DNA of 64,000 nucleotides from Pseudomonas abietaniphila (lineage in GTDB: Bacteria; Pseudomonadota; Gammaproteobacteria; Pseudomonadales; Pseudomonadaceae), in contig NZ_CP155619.1 in NCBI RefSeq assembly GCF_039697315.1, forward strand, positions 186,001 to 250,000. The letters are read 5' to 3'. A model generated the notes under the pieces. The model saw nothing but the letters and a program-made list of their open reading frames with translations, was not told the DNA's origin and did no database searches. Below, piece after piece: positions 33,301-41,703 of the stretch; position 1 is the first letter of the stretch; every line of letters starts with the position of its first letter. A program made the position numbers and the translations under genes.

Positions 33301-36224
33301 AGCAGCCCGTCTTCGTAGTTCCAGCCGTTGGCCGAACCATCGGCGGCGGTCAGGTCCCATTTGGGCAGGTGAATGTGTTGACCGATCACGTCGGTGGGCG
33401 TGCGCACCTGATAATCGTCCAGCTCGTAGTAATTCGGGATCAGGTTGGTCTGCTGGTACATCACGCAATCAAAGGTGTTGATGCGCATCACCAGCGGCTC
33501 AGGCGGACGTTGTTTGTTGATAACCGGCCATACGTCCTCCCACAGCGCCAGGATGCGCGCTTGCGGGAAGTGGTAGCCCACCTTGTTGTACACCGCGTCG
33601 AATTGCAGGTTGGCGGCTTTATAGATACGCGGGTGATCGGCGCTGTACTGCGAAGACCCCGTGAACGACATGCCGCTGCCCGTCTCACCGCTGTTGAACA
33701 TCCCGTTGCCCGCCATGGACGTCAGGCGCTTGCCCCGATCGTCCATGCACGGTTCATAGAAGGGTGCGCCCGCCACCGGCAAGGCACCGTTGGTGCGGAA
33801 CGCCTTCGCGACCACTTGCTTGCCGGGCAGCAAGGCAAAACTTGGGTGATCCGGTTTGGAATGGAACAGCATGGCGGCCTGCTCCACGTCCGTACCTTCT
33901 TCAGGCATGAACACGGCCTTGGCCTTGTGGACCACTTTCGACAGATCGGTGGCGGTGGTGACCGTTTCGGCTTCCCCGCCCGCCGCGACGCCATCCAGCG
34001 CGTGGCGTGGCAAGCCGCCATCCCAGCCGCCCGATTGCAGGGGATCGAGGTTGGCCCACAGCGCATTGCCGCTGTCGCGCAGGGCCTGGGCCTTGGCGCT
34101 GTCGAGCATGTCCAGGGGTGGGGTCGGCGGACGTTGTCCGACGGTGCTTTCCATGCCGCCGATCCAGAAGGGATAACCCGGGTTTTTCAATGAACCGTCG
34201 GCGTTGCGGTTGGCTTCGCTGCGGTCGACCAGGGCCACAGAACCGATGACCGCCTGACCACCCTCACCCGAGTGGCTGGCATCGTCGCCGCCCTGATCAT
34301 CGTCGTCATCGCCATCATCGTCGTTGGCGGCCACCAACTCACCGAGTTTGGGCACCACGGCAACTTTGCCGGGCATGGGGGCCATGGCCTTGCCGGGCAG
34401 GGGCACGATGGCCGGTATTGGTGTGCCCGCTACGATTTCACCGTCCGGCAATGCGCGGGCACCCGCCGCCGGTTTACCGCTGCGCAAGGCAAACGGAGTG
34501 GTGTGGAACCCGTCGTTACTGGCCTGAGACACCTCAAGCCGGGTTCCTTCCTCGAATACGTCATGGATACGCCACATGGTCCACATGCCCTGGGCAAAGT
34601 GCGGATAGAAGTGACAGTGATAGATCGCATCGCCCGACACCCGGTTGCGGTTGCCCGAACCGCCGTTGGCGATTTCATAGGTATAGCCGCTGCCCGGACC
34701 GATGCCTTGGGCATCCATGTAATCGGAGTTGTCGTCGTTGGGGTTGAACAGCCACTGGTGTCCATGCAGGTGGAAGATGTGCTGTTCCTTGCCGTTATGG
34801 GTGTTGCGGATCTTCACCAGATCGCCGATGTAGCTGTGGTTGACGTTCGACGGTTCGGACGGATACAGCGCCATGCTCGCCTTGATGCCTGTCGCATCCC
34901 TGGGCGGTACCTGGCCGGGCAGGATCTGCTCAAGGCCGACGTTGGCTGGCACGTCCACCAGCATGCCGATGTCCCCCACGGTGTGGGAGCTGAGGAAGAA
35001 CTCTTCATAGGCGCACGACAGGCAGTCGTGCATCGGCCCGACGCCCAGACGGTTGGCGATCACTTCAGCGCCGATACCGCCTGAGCCGTAGTTGATCATG
35101 AACGCGTCGCGGGTCGGTTCGAGCATGCGCCCGAACACGGGGTCGGCAAAGTAACCGGGGAACGCCTGGGTCACGGCGGATTCGTCGTTGAACACGGCAG
35201 CGAAATCGCGGAACGGTTCCAGTCGGTTGGGTACGGCCGGGTTGCGCTTGCCGATGCTTTCCAGCGGATAGGTGGAAGGCGGGAAGCTGCCATCCGGGTT
35301 GGGCCCCATCACAATGGCGTCGGTTTCGCTGTTGATGATCTCGTTGCCGTTGACCATGTTGACGATCGGCAGCCCCGCCTTGCCTTCGGTGATCCAGGGC
35401 TGGCGCTGCGGGTAGCGGGCTTCATAGTCGACGATGGGCTGACCGGTCGGCGCGCGGCCGACGCTGGCCAGGCGCATCTCCTCTTCGCTCAGGGTGTTGC
35501 GGTACATGCGCCCACCTTTAGGCACCACCACGACCTGGGCGAACAAGCCGTTGGCCATGTTGCCGGACGTGCCCTCCCCGCCGAAGGTTGCCGCCTGGCT
35601 GCTGGCACTGAAGGCGCCTTCACGCTCGGCGTACAAGGTATAGGAGCGCGTTGCGCCGGGAGCCAACAGGAAATTACCGTTGCGCCCGACGTTGGACGAG
35701 ATGTCCGCAATGCTGTTGACCGCTTGCATGCCATTGACCGAGAAACCTACATAGCGCTCGCTGACCTGGTCGTTCACCACGAACTCGCCCGGCATGTTGG
35801 CGGCCGGGGTCTGGGCTTCGTCTTCGCCTTCCGGCACCTCCGGCCCTTCCATCTCGCTGTTCGGGTTGGCTTGCAGCGCCAGAAGGTTCTGCAAGGTGAC
35901 GGTCAGACAATCCCCCGCCGCCACGCGTAACACCATCGGCCGCGGGCGTTTGTCGGGACGCAACGTCACCTTGCCGGGCACCGCAGCACCGCCTTTGGTG
36001 AGCAGGACGTTGTTTTCGTCGACCACATCACTGCGCAGGGCGTAGATCATGCCGTTGGCGTTTTGTGCGCCGAGCCGGTTGTACATCAGCGGTTGATCGA
36101 GTGCCACGACATTGGCGACCAGATTGCGCTCACACCGGATGGCGGCTTCGACGGTGTCCTCGACGGCGAACAAGGCACCGATCGACAGACAGAGATTGAG
36201 CAGACGGGATGGATTGGGCTTCAT
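30378..36224 (-). CDS. mnxG: Giant multicopper oxidase, MnxG-like (putative manganese oxidase)
   Basis: This exported protein of 1,948 residues has many cupredoxin-type domains. Copper motifs are visible: HLHGHQW near residue 483 and HCHFYPHFAQGMW near 535 (a HCH-x3-H-x3-GM type 1/type 3 pair with Met ligand). Further His-rich sites are THDHLGPSTHQQ and STWFHAE near 1,060, NVTLHGVKWLHSG near 1,318, HVGMHTQLL near 1,610, and HVWPMHPFQ near 1,850. An acidic Asp/Glu stretch (ANDDDGDDDDDQGGDD) lies near residue 640 and could bind cations. Family knowledge: MnxG-type oxidases of Pseudomonas oxidise Mn(II) to Mn oxide. The ATG has a GGAGGA site; a sigma-54 promoter lies 55 bases upstream. It heads an operon with SCO chaperones. 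Substrate is inferred, not proven. Confidence 0.85.
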   Translation of the reverse strand: MKPNPSRLLNLCLSIGALFAVEDTVEAAIRCERNLVANVVALDQPLMYNRLGAQNANGMIYALRSDVVDENNVLLTKGGAAVPGKVTLRPDKRPRPMVLRVAAGDCLTVTLQNLLALQANPNSEMEGPEVPEGEDEAQTPAANMPGEFVVNDQVSERYVGFSVNGMQAVNSIADISSNVGRNGNFLLAPGATRSYTLYAEREGAFSASSQAATFGGEGTSGNMANGLFAQVVVVPKGGRMYRNTLSEEEMRLASVGRAPTGQPIVDYEARYPQRQPWITEGKAGLPIVNMVNGNEIINSETDAIVMGPNPDGSFPPSTYPLESIGKRNPAVPNRLEPFRDFAAVFNDESAVTQAFPGYFADPVFGRMLEPTRDAFMINYGSGGIGAEVIANRLGVGPMHDCLSCAYEEFFLSSHTVGDIGMLVDVPANVGLEQILPGQVPPRDATGIKASMALYPSEPSNVNHSYIGDLVKIRNTHNGKEQHIFHLHGHQWLFNPNDDNSDYMDAQGIGPGSGYTYEIANGGSGNRNRVSGDAIYHCHFYPHFAQGMWTMWRIHDVFEEGTRLEVSQASNDGFHTTPFALRSGKPAAGARALPDGEIVAGTPIPAIVPLPGKAMAPMPGKVAVVPKLGELVAANDDDGDDDDDQGGDDASHSGEGGQAVIGSVALVDRSEANRNADGSLKNPGYPFWIGGMESTVGQRPPTPPLDMLDSAKAQALRDSGNALWANLDPLQSGGWDGGLPRHALDGVAAGGEAETVTTATDLSKVVHKAKAVFMPEEGTDVEQAAMLFHSKPDHPSFALLPGKQVVAKAFRTNGALPVAGAPFYEPCMDDRGKRLTSMAGNGMFNSGETGSGMSFTGSSQYSADHPRIYKAANLQFDAVYNKVGYHFPQARILALWEDVWPVINKQRPPEPLVMRINTFDCVMYQQTNLIPNYYELDDYQVRTPTDVIGQHIHLPKWDLTAADGSANGWNYEDGLLSPATVVERVHAIRAFNNCTEADARDGTPACPKAKAHPYFGQFGRADWMGARTAMQRWFADPVVNTRGVDRGLGTIFTHDHLGPSTHQQLGLYATVLAEPAGSTWFHAETGEPLYSGARQDGGPTSWQAVISTGDLDGDGKNDSFREFFLEYSDFVHAYEAGVYVGAGPNGVPNGNAYPASANSFRYAINPPGRKAAANLLDSVLEVGSGELEGCPTRPCPQAISVDDPGIFVVNYRHEPVGLRVYDPNRTAPDGKPGMQANGLAGDLAYALQTRTDRAIPALNLAPSAITSATGPTGGITQFPPHINRGGDMPGDPFTPMLRTYTGDNVRLRLHAGGHEEEHNVTLHGVKWLHSGSGFGNSSNSGWKSSQMVGISEQMGFNAPVAMVSSAASDTGDYLYSMDASLEGYWNGMWGIMRNYGSQRSDLFALPNNPKPVIARNTVAFDGICPRYTTNANGVGTRPTVQRNFEVVVALANDILGNPLNLTVGDAAGQGQHVGAPLNPAGGTLVYNKRAVTIPQTTVTDPEDGVTFTIGGHAGPLHDPTAILYVRKADLDPITGKLKAGVPIEPLMLRAGAGDCINVTLENRLPTAMPDLPTYAVMAGTVKRDRNSAQGSTTFNNNLMRPSSHVGMHTQLLAYDITKSDGFNVGLNPVQTIAPRAGTSGAWPTRTYQYYAGHLEREGKPVSQLGRAVDNINTTPVEFGGFNLTSADMIKQPQKGLAGAMAIMPLGATWTEDTKSRANATVSVTGQTAYRDFMLVMQKSLNMRWGNGRPVENLAAEGNGVPADPQDNSGMAINYRTEPLWYRFGLSPDAPFGHADGHGFADVPNAHMAYSNALVGGDPQTPVLYVKPGQPFRTHLTVPGGGSRGTTFQLDGHVWPMHPFQAEKSDTGGYPMGPSGVGSVRFAYNPMSLYIGAQESLLPAAHFSLMFPSAGGANAVPGDYLFRDHAGFGNTSGLWGILRVTNDPEPAAAP

Positions 36225-36278
36225 CGTGACGGGTCCTCCGCAACGGAAATCTCACATGACAGCGCATAACAGCCCTGA

Positions 36279-36293
36279 GCAACGTCCATGCCA
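36279..36293 (-). promoter_or_regulatory. Sigma-54 (-24/-12) promoter of the multicopper oxidase operon
   Basis: On the leftward strand TGGCATGGACGTTGC matches TGGCAC-N5-TTGC with one mismatch and the exact ten-base GG-GC spacing. Start of transcription would be near 36267, about 43 bases before the ATG. Confidence 0.82.
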
Positions 36294-36378
36294 CAAAATC
36301 AAGGCTTAAAAATCAACGAGTTAGGTAACTGCGTCGTCAGAAATGGGGAAATGACAACGGTTCCGAACAACCCCCAGT

Positions 36379-36401
36379 CCCCGGAAGTGGGGCAATTCCC
36401 C
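36379..36401. promoter_or_regulatory. Putative activator sites upstream of the oxidase promoter
   Basis: CCCCGGAAGTGGGG runs into GGGGCAATTCCCC, sharing the G tract. This copies the arrangement at 6361-6384. The centre lies about 95 bases upstream of the -24 box. Confidence 0.6.
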
Positions 36402-36555
36402 ACCTTGTTTTTTTCAGCTGAATTGCCTGAATCCCACTGTCTCCCCCACCTTTTAATCCGGACGGGAGGGCCAGTGGACCAGATGAGTCTTCACCGCCTG
36501 AACGTCAGTCTTCGCGAGCACGCTCACTTCCACAGTGGCACGTGCCCCTCGGGGT

Positions 36556-37203
36556 TCAATTGGCCAGTGCTGTCGAGGCATCACCCAGCAAACGGTGGTA
36601 ATCACGCAGCACATCCGGCACGTAACGCTGGGTTTCGGCGAAGGGCGGGATCACGTTGCCGCGTTTGCTCACGGCTGCCGGGCCTGCGTTGTAGGCGGCC
36701 ACGGCGAGCGACACGTCGTTGCCGAACATCACCATCAGTTGCTTGAGATAACGCGCGCCGCCCTGAATGTTCGCGCTCGGGTCCCAGACATTGGTCACCC
36801 CCATATCCCGTGCGGTGTCCGGCATCAACTGCATCAGCCCCGCCGCGCCCTTCACCGAGCGCGCCGAAGGGTTGTAGCCCGACTCGATGCGAATCACCGC
36901 GTGCAGCAACGCTTCGGGCAGTCCGTTGCTGGCCGCCGCCTGAGACACTTCCTGCGCATAGGGGCGTTGACTGGCGGTCATGCTTTTTTCGTCGGTGCCC
37001 GCCAAAGCGGTGCCGGCGGGTTGAAACGGGGGTTGCGACACCGGTTCGTGGAAGACGCTCTGAACGGCGCGACCGGCCCGCTTGACGTTGGAAATGATGA
37101 TGTTGCCGTCGGGTCCCTTAGAGATATACACGTCGGCCTGAGCGGCCAGCGGCAGTATGCACAGCGTCAGCAATACGCCTCTGAACGTACGTTCAAAGTC
37201 CAT
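36556..37203 (-). CDS. Periplasmic lytic transglycosylase (SLT domain) with DUF4124-like N-terminus
   Basis: This exported protein of 215 residues has a signal peptide (cleavage after AQA-DVY), then a short YISKGPDGNIIISN segment of the DUF4124 type, and an SLT goose-lysozyme-like domain with catalytic Glu in VIRIESGYNPSARS, AAGLMQLMPDTA, and VAAYNAGPAAV. It cleaves peptidoglycan and so could open room for the secretion machine or curli apparatus. The ATG at 37203 has a GAGGAGG site. It is divergent from gspG and has its own sigma-54 promoter. Confidence 0.9.
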   Translation of the reverse strand: MDFERTFRGVLLTLCILPLAAQADVYISKGPDGNIIISNVKRAGRAVQSVFHEPVSQPPFQPAGTALAGTDEKSMTASQRPYAQEVSQAAASNGLPEALLHAVIRIESGYNPSARSVKGAAGLMQLMPDTARDMGVTNVWDPSANIQGGARYLKQLMVMFGNDVSLAVAAYNAGPAAVSKRGNVIPPFAETQRYVPDVLRDYHRLLGDASTALAN

Positions 37204-37235
37204 CCGTGCCTCCTCTGGCACGCTCGCTAAAACTG

Positions 37236-37248
37236 GGGGTTATTCCCC
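37236..37248. promoter_or_regulatory. C/G-tract inverted repeat between lytic transglycosylase and gspG
   Basis: GGGGTTATTCCCC has the same GGGG-N5-CCCC form as the right half of the oxidase site (GGGGCAATTCCCC). It lies about 110 bases upstream of the weak promoter candidate for gspG and just downstream of the transglycosylase promoter. Confidence 0.45.
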
Positions 37249-37275
37249 ACTCGCGGTGCCATGCAGGGGGTCAAC

Positions 37276-37290
37276 GCAAAGGCTGTGCCG
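37276..37290 (-). promoter_or_regulatory. Sigma-54 (-24/-12) promoter of the lytic transglycosylase gene
   Basis: CGGCACAGCCTTTGC on the leftward strand matches TGGCAC-N5-TTGC with one mismatch and correct ten-base spacing. The leader to the ATG would be about 60 bases. Confidence 0.7.
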
Positions 37291-37359
37291 AACTGACACA
37301 CCGCGCAAAACCCCGGTCCAGAAGCCTGCACGCAAAAGCTCAAGGCTGCGGGTGTCGGC

Positions 37360-37375
37360 GCGCACGGCAATTGCA
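37360..37375 (+). promoter_or_regulatory. Weak sigma-54-like promoter candidate for gspG-gspF
   Basis: GCGCAC, five bases, then TTGCA keeps the -12 box and the GCAC of the -24 box, but the first G of the invariant GG is lost. The distance to the gspG ATG (about 37 bases) is reasonable. Listed because the gene pair belongs functionally to the sigma-54 set. Confidence 0.3.
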
Positions 37376-37411
37376 TAAGCCCTCCATACAACCCAGTTTG
37401 CGGAGGTTTCC

Positions 37412-37858
37412 ATGGGGCTTTTCACCCGCTGTGCGCCGTCTTCTTCCCCACGTTTTCAGCGCGGCTTCACCCTGCTCGAATTGCTGGTGGTACTGGTGGT
37501 TCTGGGTCTGCTGGCTGGCATCGTGGCCCCCAAATACTTCAGTCAGCTGGGTCGCTCCCAGGCCAAGGTGGCCAGGGCGCAGATCGAGGGGCTGTCCAAG
37601 GCCCTGGACCTGTACCGGCTGGAGGTCGGCCATTACCCTTCCTCCGAACAAGGCTTGCAGGCCCTGGTCGCTGCCCCGCCGGAGGAAACCCGCTGGACCG
37701 GGCCGTATCTGCAGAAAAACGTGCCGCAGGATCCGTGGGGCCGGAATTACATCTACCGCTATCCCGGTGAAAACGGTGAGTACGACCTGCTCTCCATGGG
37801 CAAGGACGGTCAGCCCGGTGGCGAAGGCGAAGACGCCGAAATCACCAGTTGGCAGTGA
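37412..37858 (+). CDS. gspG: Major pseudopilin GspG of the type II secretion system
   Basis: The protein has 148 residues with leader SPRFQRG-FTLLELLVVLVVLGLLAGIV (Glu5 present) and the GspG signature: YPSSEQGLQALV, then WTGPYLQKNVPQDPWGRNYIY, and a calcium-binding loop region ending GGEGEDAEITSW. It polymerises into the pseudopilus. The GCGGAGG site supports the ATG. Unlike the three minor pseudopilins, it lies on the opposite strand 20 kb away, next to gspF. Confidence 0.95.
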   Translation: MGLFTRCAPSSSPRFQRGFTLLELLVVLVVLGLLAGIVAPKYFSQLGRSQAKVARAQIEGLSKALDLYRLEVGHYPSSEQGLQALVAAPPEETRWTGPYLQKNVPQDPWGRNYIYRYPGENGEYDLLSMGKDGQPGGEGEDAEITSWQ

Positions 37859-37863
37859 CAGCC

Positions 37864-39054
37864 ATGAAATTTCTGATCAAGGCGGTGGGCAAACGCGGCG
37901 AAGTCCTGTCCCTGGCCATGGACGCCGACAATTCGATCGATGCGCAAAGTCTGGCGGAAGCGCAAGGCATGCGCGTCCTCAATGTCCGTGCCGAGTCGCG
38001 CTGGGTGATTCGTGGCTTTCGCAAACCTGAACATTTCAATCTGGTGCTGTTCAGTCAGGAACTGACCACCCTGCTCAACGCCGGCCTGCCGCTGATCGAT
38101 GCGCTGGAAAGCCTGGCGGAGAAAGAAACCGCGCCTCAGGCACGCAAGACCCTCTGTGGTCTGGTGCGCCTGTTATACGAAGGCAAATCGTTCTCCCAGG
38201 CGCTGACCCAGTTCCCGGCGGTGTTCCCCACGCTGTATGTGGCGCTGGTGCAATCCAGCGAAAAGACCGGCGCGGTGGGCGAGGCACTGGGGCGGTACGT
38301 GTCCTACCGCAAGCGCATGGACGAAGTGCGCCAGCGCATCGTCAGCGCCTCGGTCTATCCGATGCTGTTGTTGATCGTCGGCGGCGCCGTGGTGCTGTTC
38401 CTGATGGGCTATGTGGTCCCGCGTTTCAGCCTGGTATTCGAAGGACTGGGTTCCAACCTGCCCTGGCTGTCGCGGGTCCTGATGGAAACGGGGATGTTCC
38501 TGCACGCTCACCAGATGGACTTTGCCATCGGTTTCGTGGCCTTCGTGCTGGGTTCGGTGATCCTGGTCCGCCAGCGACGATTTCGTCTGGGGTTCAACCG
38601 GGCCATCGAGCGGATACCCACGGTCTATCAGCGGGTGTTCATGTACGAGCTTGCGCGCTTCTACCGTTCGCTGGGCATTCTGCTGCAAGGCGGGATTCCG
38701 ATCCTCACGGCCATGGGCATGGTGCGCAACCTGCTCGGCAGCGCTTCACAGCTGCGCCTGGACGCCGCCAGCGAGCGTATCCGCGAAGGTCAGGCGCTGT
38801 CCGTCGCACTGGAGCAGAACAGCCTCTCCACCCCGGTGTCGCTGCGCATGCTTCGCGCGGGCGAACAGTCCGGTAACCTGGGACAGATGATGGAACGCAC
38901 CGCCGACTTCTACGACGAAGAGATCAGTCGCTGGATCGAGTGGTTCGTGCGCCTGTTCGAGCCCCTGCTGATGACCTTCATCGGATTGTTGATCGGCTTG
39001 ATCGTGATCCTGATGTACATCCCGATCTTTGAGTTGGCGTCGAGCATTCATTGA
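37864..39054 (+). CDS. gspF: Type II secretion inner-membrane platform protein GspF
   Basis: The 396-residue protein has two GspF/PilC cytoplasmic domains (FNLVLFSQELTTLLNAGLPL; YELARFYRSLGILLQGGIPI) each followed by membrane helices (SVYPMLLLIVGGAVVLFLMG; LLMTFIGLLIGLIVILMYIP). It is the motor platform on which GspE works. The ATG lies five bases after the gspG stop; an in-frame TTG earlier overlaps gspG. The ribosome site is weak (GACAGCC), fitting translational coupling. Confidence 0.94.
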   Translation: MKFLIKAVGKRGEVLSLAMDADNSIDAQSLAEAQGMRVLNVRAESRWVIRGFRKPEHFNLVLFSQELTTLLNAGLPLIDALESLAEKETAPQARKTLCGLVRLLYEGKSFSQALTQFPAVFPTLYVALVQSSEKTGAVGEALGRYVSYRKRMDEVRQRIVSASVYPMLLLIVGGAVVLFLMGYVVPRFSLVFEGLGSNLPWLSRVLMETGMFLHAHQMDFAIGFVAFVLGSVILVRQRRFRLGFNRAIERIPTVYQRVFMYELARFYRSLGILLQGGIPILTAMGMVRNLLGSASQLRLDAASERIREGQALSVALEQNSLSTPVSLRMLRAGEQSGNLGQMMERTADFYDEEISRWIEWFVRLFEPLLMTFIGLLIGLIVILMYIPIFELASSIH

Positions 39055-39100
39055 ATGGACCACGGATGGAGACTGTGTTGGAGGCCCCTTCGCGCAAGCA

Positions 39101-39135
39101 AAAAAAACGCCACGGCGAACCCTGGCGTTTTTTTG
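39101..39135. terminator. Bidirectional terminator between gspF and ybdD
   Basis: An A run, AACGCCA, a ten-base loop region, TGGCGTT and a T run form a stem usable on both strands. It separates the convergent gspF and ybdD/cstA units. Confidence 0.85.
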
Positions 39136-39157
39136 TCAACGACTGCTGTTCAAAGGA

Positions 39158-39355
39158 TCAGCAGCACTTCGGACCGGCCTTGCCGCCGTAACGGGCGTCC
39201 TGACGTTCGCGGAAGAACGCTTCGTAGGACATCACCGGCTGGTCCGGGTGAGTCTTCTGCATGTGCTCGACGTAGTTGTCGTAGTCAGGCATGCCCACCA
39301 TCAGGCGGGCCGCCTGCCCGAGGTATTTGCCGAGGCGACTCAGGTCATTGAACAT
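39158..39355 (-). CDS. YbdD/YjiX-family small protein
   Basis: The protein has 65 residues with the family sequence [20 protein letters not shown] and [15 protein letters not shown], ending in a Cys pair. Members are encoded directly after cstA-type transporters and are thought to act with them. The start overlaps the cstA stop by one base (TGATG). Confidence 0.92.
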   Translation of the reverse strand: MFNDLSRLGKYLGQAARLMVGMPDYDNYVEHMQKTHPDQPVMSYEAFFRERQDARYGGKAGPKCC

Positions 39356-41415
39356 CAGCGTGCTTCCGGCATCGCCTGGAACGGTGCTTCCTTGTCACTG
39401 CGCTCCTTCTTGACCCATGCCGCGCGGCCGACTTTCACCGCGTAGAACAGGATGCTGAGGACCACGAACAGGAACAGGGTGGTCAGCGCCGCGTTGGTGT
39501 ACGCGTTGAAGATCACGTGCTGCATCTGATCGACGGTTTTGGCAGGGGCCAGGATCTGACCGGCTTCAGCTGCCGTGCTGTATTTCTTCGCCAGCGCCAG
39601 GAAGCCAACGGCCGGGCTGGGGTCGAACAGCTTGATGAAGCCCGCGGTCACGGTGCAGATCAGCAGCCACGACGCGGGCAGGATGGTGACCCACACGTAC
39701 TGCTGACGTTTCATCTTGATCAGGACCACGGTCGCCAGCATCAGCGCGATACCCGCCAGCATCTGGTTGGAGATACCGAACAGCGGCCACAGCGTGTTGA
39801 TGCCGCCCAGCGGATCGATCACGCCTTGATACAGCAGATAACCCCACAGCGCCACGCAACCACCGGTGCCAATCACGTTGGCGGTCCAGGACTCGGTGCG
39901 TTTGAGCGCGGGTACGAAGCTGCCCAGCAAATCTTGCAGCATGAAGCGACCGGCACGGGTACCGGCGTCAACCGCGGTCAGGATGAACAGCGCTTCGAAC
40001 AGGATCGCGAAGTGGTACCAGAACGCCATGGTGTTCTGACCCGGCAGCACTTGGTGCAGGATCTGCGCGATACCGACCGCCAAGGTGGGTGCGCCACCGG
40101 CGCGGGCCAGCACGGTGTTTTCACCGATGTCTTTGGCCACCGCAGTCAGTGCTTCTGGAGTGATCGCAAAGCCCCAACCGGTGATGGTCTGAGCCACGGC
40201 AACCACGTCACCGCCGACCACTGCCGCCGGGCTGTTCATGGCGAAGTAAACGCCTGGATCGATGACCGAGGCGGCAACCATGGCCATGATCGCCACGAAG
40301 GACTCCATCAGCATGCCGCCGTAACCGATGTAACGGGCGTTCTTCTCGTTATCCAGCAGTTTTGGCGTAGTGCCGGAGGAGATCAGTGCGTGGAAACCCG
40401 ACACCGCACCGCAAGCGATGGTGATGAACAGGAACGGGAACAGCGCGCCTTTCCAGACCGGACCGGTGCCGTCGGTGAACTGGGTCAGGGCCGGCATTTT
40501 CAGCTCGGGCGCCAGAATCAGAATGCCAATCGCCAGGGCGACGATGGTGCCGATTTTCAGGAAGGTCGACAGGTAGTCACGGGGAGCCAGCAGCAGCCAG
40601 ACCGGCAGCATCGCGGCCACGAAGCCGTAACCGACCAGCATCCAGGTGATCTGCACACCGGTGAAGGTGAAGGCATGCGCCCACTCAGGGCTTGCCGCGA
40701 CCTGACCACCGGCCCAGATCGACAGCAGCAAGAGCACAACGCCGATGATCGAAATCTCGCCGATACGACCCGGACGGATGTAGCGCATATACACGCCCAT
40801 GAACATCGCGATCGGGATGGTCGCCAGCACGGTGAACATGCCCCATGGGCTTTCAGCCAGCGCTTTAACGACGATCAGCGCCAGCACTGCGAGGATGATG
40901 ATCATGATCAGGAAGCAGCCGAACAAGGCGATGGTGCCTGGCACGCGGCCCATTTCCTCACGGACCATGTCGCCCAGCGAACGGCCGTTACGGCGGGTGG
41001 ACAGGAACAGGATCATGAAGTCCTGAACCGCGCCGGCCAGCACTACACCGGCGATCAGCCACAGGGTGCCGGGCAGGTAGCCCATCTGCGCTGCCAGAAC
41101 CGGGCCGACGAGCGGACCTGCGCCAGCGATGGCCGCGAAGTGGTGGCCGAACAGAATGTGTTTGTTGGTCGGAACGTAATCAAGGCCGTCATTGTTGATC
41201 ACCGCAGGCGTGGCCCGGGTCGGATCGAGTTGCATGACGTGATTGGCGATGAACAGGCTGTAGTAGCGGTACGCAACCAGATAGATGGCCACGGCAGCGA
41301 CGACAATCCAGAGAGCGTTGATGGCTTCGCCGCGGCGCAGCGCGACGACACCCAAGGCGCATGCCCCAAGGGCAGCGACGGCGAACCAACCCAGATGTTT
41401 GGTCAGTCGGGTCAT
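39355..41415 (-). CDS. cstA: CstA/BtsT-family carbon-starvation (pyruvate) transporter
   Basis: This polytopic inner-membrane protein of 686 residues has CstA landmarks: [27 protein letters not shown], then [40 protein letters not shown] and the C-terminal [13 protein letters not shown]. Family members import pyruvate and some peptides. The ATG at 41415 has an AGGAGA site; an in-frame extension upstream lacks similarity. The divergent Cache-domain kinase/regulator pair suggests control by an extracellular carboxylate. Confidence 0.93.
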   Translation of the reverse strand: MTRLTKHLGWFAVAALGACALGVVALRRGEAINALWIVVAAVAIYLVAYRYYSLFIANHVMQLDPTRATPAVINNDGLDYVPTNKHILFGHHFAAIAGAGPLVGPVLAAQMGYLPGTLWLIAGVVLAGAVQDFMILFLSTRRNGRSLGDMVREEMGRVPGTIALFGCFLIMIIILAVLALIVVKALAESPWGMFTVLATIPIAMFMGVYMRYIRPGRIGEISIIGVVLLLLSIWAGGQVAASPEWAHAFTFTGVQITWMLVGYGFVAAMLPVWLLLAPRDYLSTFLKIGTIVALAIGILILAPELKMPALTQFTDGTGPVWKGALFPFLFITIACGAVSGFHALISSGTTPKLLDNEKNARYIGYGGMLMESFVAIMAMVAASVIDPGVYFAMNSPAAVVGGDVVAVAQTITGWGFAITPEALTAVAKDIGENTVLARAGGAPTLAVGIAQILHQVLPGQNTMAFWYHFAILFEALFILTAVDAGTRAGRFMLQDLLGSFVPALKRTESWTANVIGTGGCVALWGYLLYQGVIDPLGGINTLWPLFGISNQMLAGIALMLATVVLIKMKRQQYVWVTILPASWLLICTVTAGFIKLFDPSPAVGFLALAKKYSTAAEAGQILAPAKTVDQMQHVIFNAYTNAALTTLFLFVVLSILFYAVKVGRAAWVKKERSDKEAPFQAMPEAR

Positions 41416-41703
41416 TGTGGGTCTCCTGCCGAAGCTCATGGCTTGCGGCGTAATTGTTATTGTGTGCACCGGGATAACGGAGCGTCGCCACTATCCCCGC
41501 TGCTGTCACCCAGATAAATTCGTATTACTACGGGATCAACTGCGTAGTACTACGCAGACACGCCTGCACATACCTGACGCGGCTCTCGGCGCGGCGGGCT
41601 GCTGTGGGAGCGAATTCATTCGCGAAAGATGTTCCAGGCAACGCAGATGTTCGTGCTGTAATGCGCCCTACAACAACACCCCGCCCCGCCGGACATCACC
41701 ACC
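41416..41703. promoter_or_regulatory. Divergent control region of cstA and the kinase/LuxR pair
   Basis: A perfect 18-base palindrome CTGCGTAGTACTACGCAG lies at 41540-41557. An extra half site (TACTACGGG) is 14 bases to its left, and a single REP-like hairpin lies at 41602-41626. The palindrome is a good candidate binding site for the LuxR-type regulator encoded at 43097. Confidence 0.55.
41602..41626. repeat. Single REP-like hairpin
   Basis: CTGTGGGAGCGAATTCATTC then GCGAA: the same REP sequence as the doublet at 46723-46817, here as a single element. Confidence 0.7.

Larger units (their letters stand above)
36225..36555 (-). promoter_or_regulatory. Control region of the oxidase operon
   Basis: This 331-base gap has no gene. 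From the oxidase ATG outward it holds a sigma-54 promoter, then C/G-tract inverted repeats at 36379-36401. Beyond that is A/T-rich sequence and the unremarkable 3' flank of the lytic transglycosylase gene. Confidence 0.6.

Noticed and set aside
39517..41517. 666-codon open frame on the + strand
   Set aside because: Antisense to cstA; His/Gln/Asp-rich composition typical of a reverse-frame shadow.
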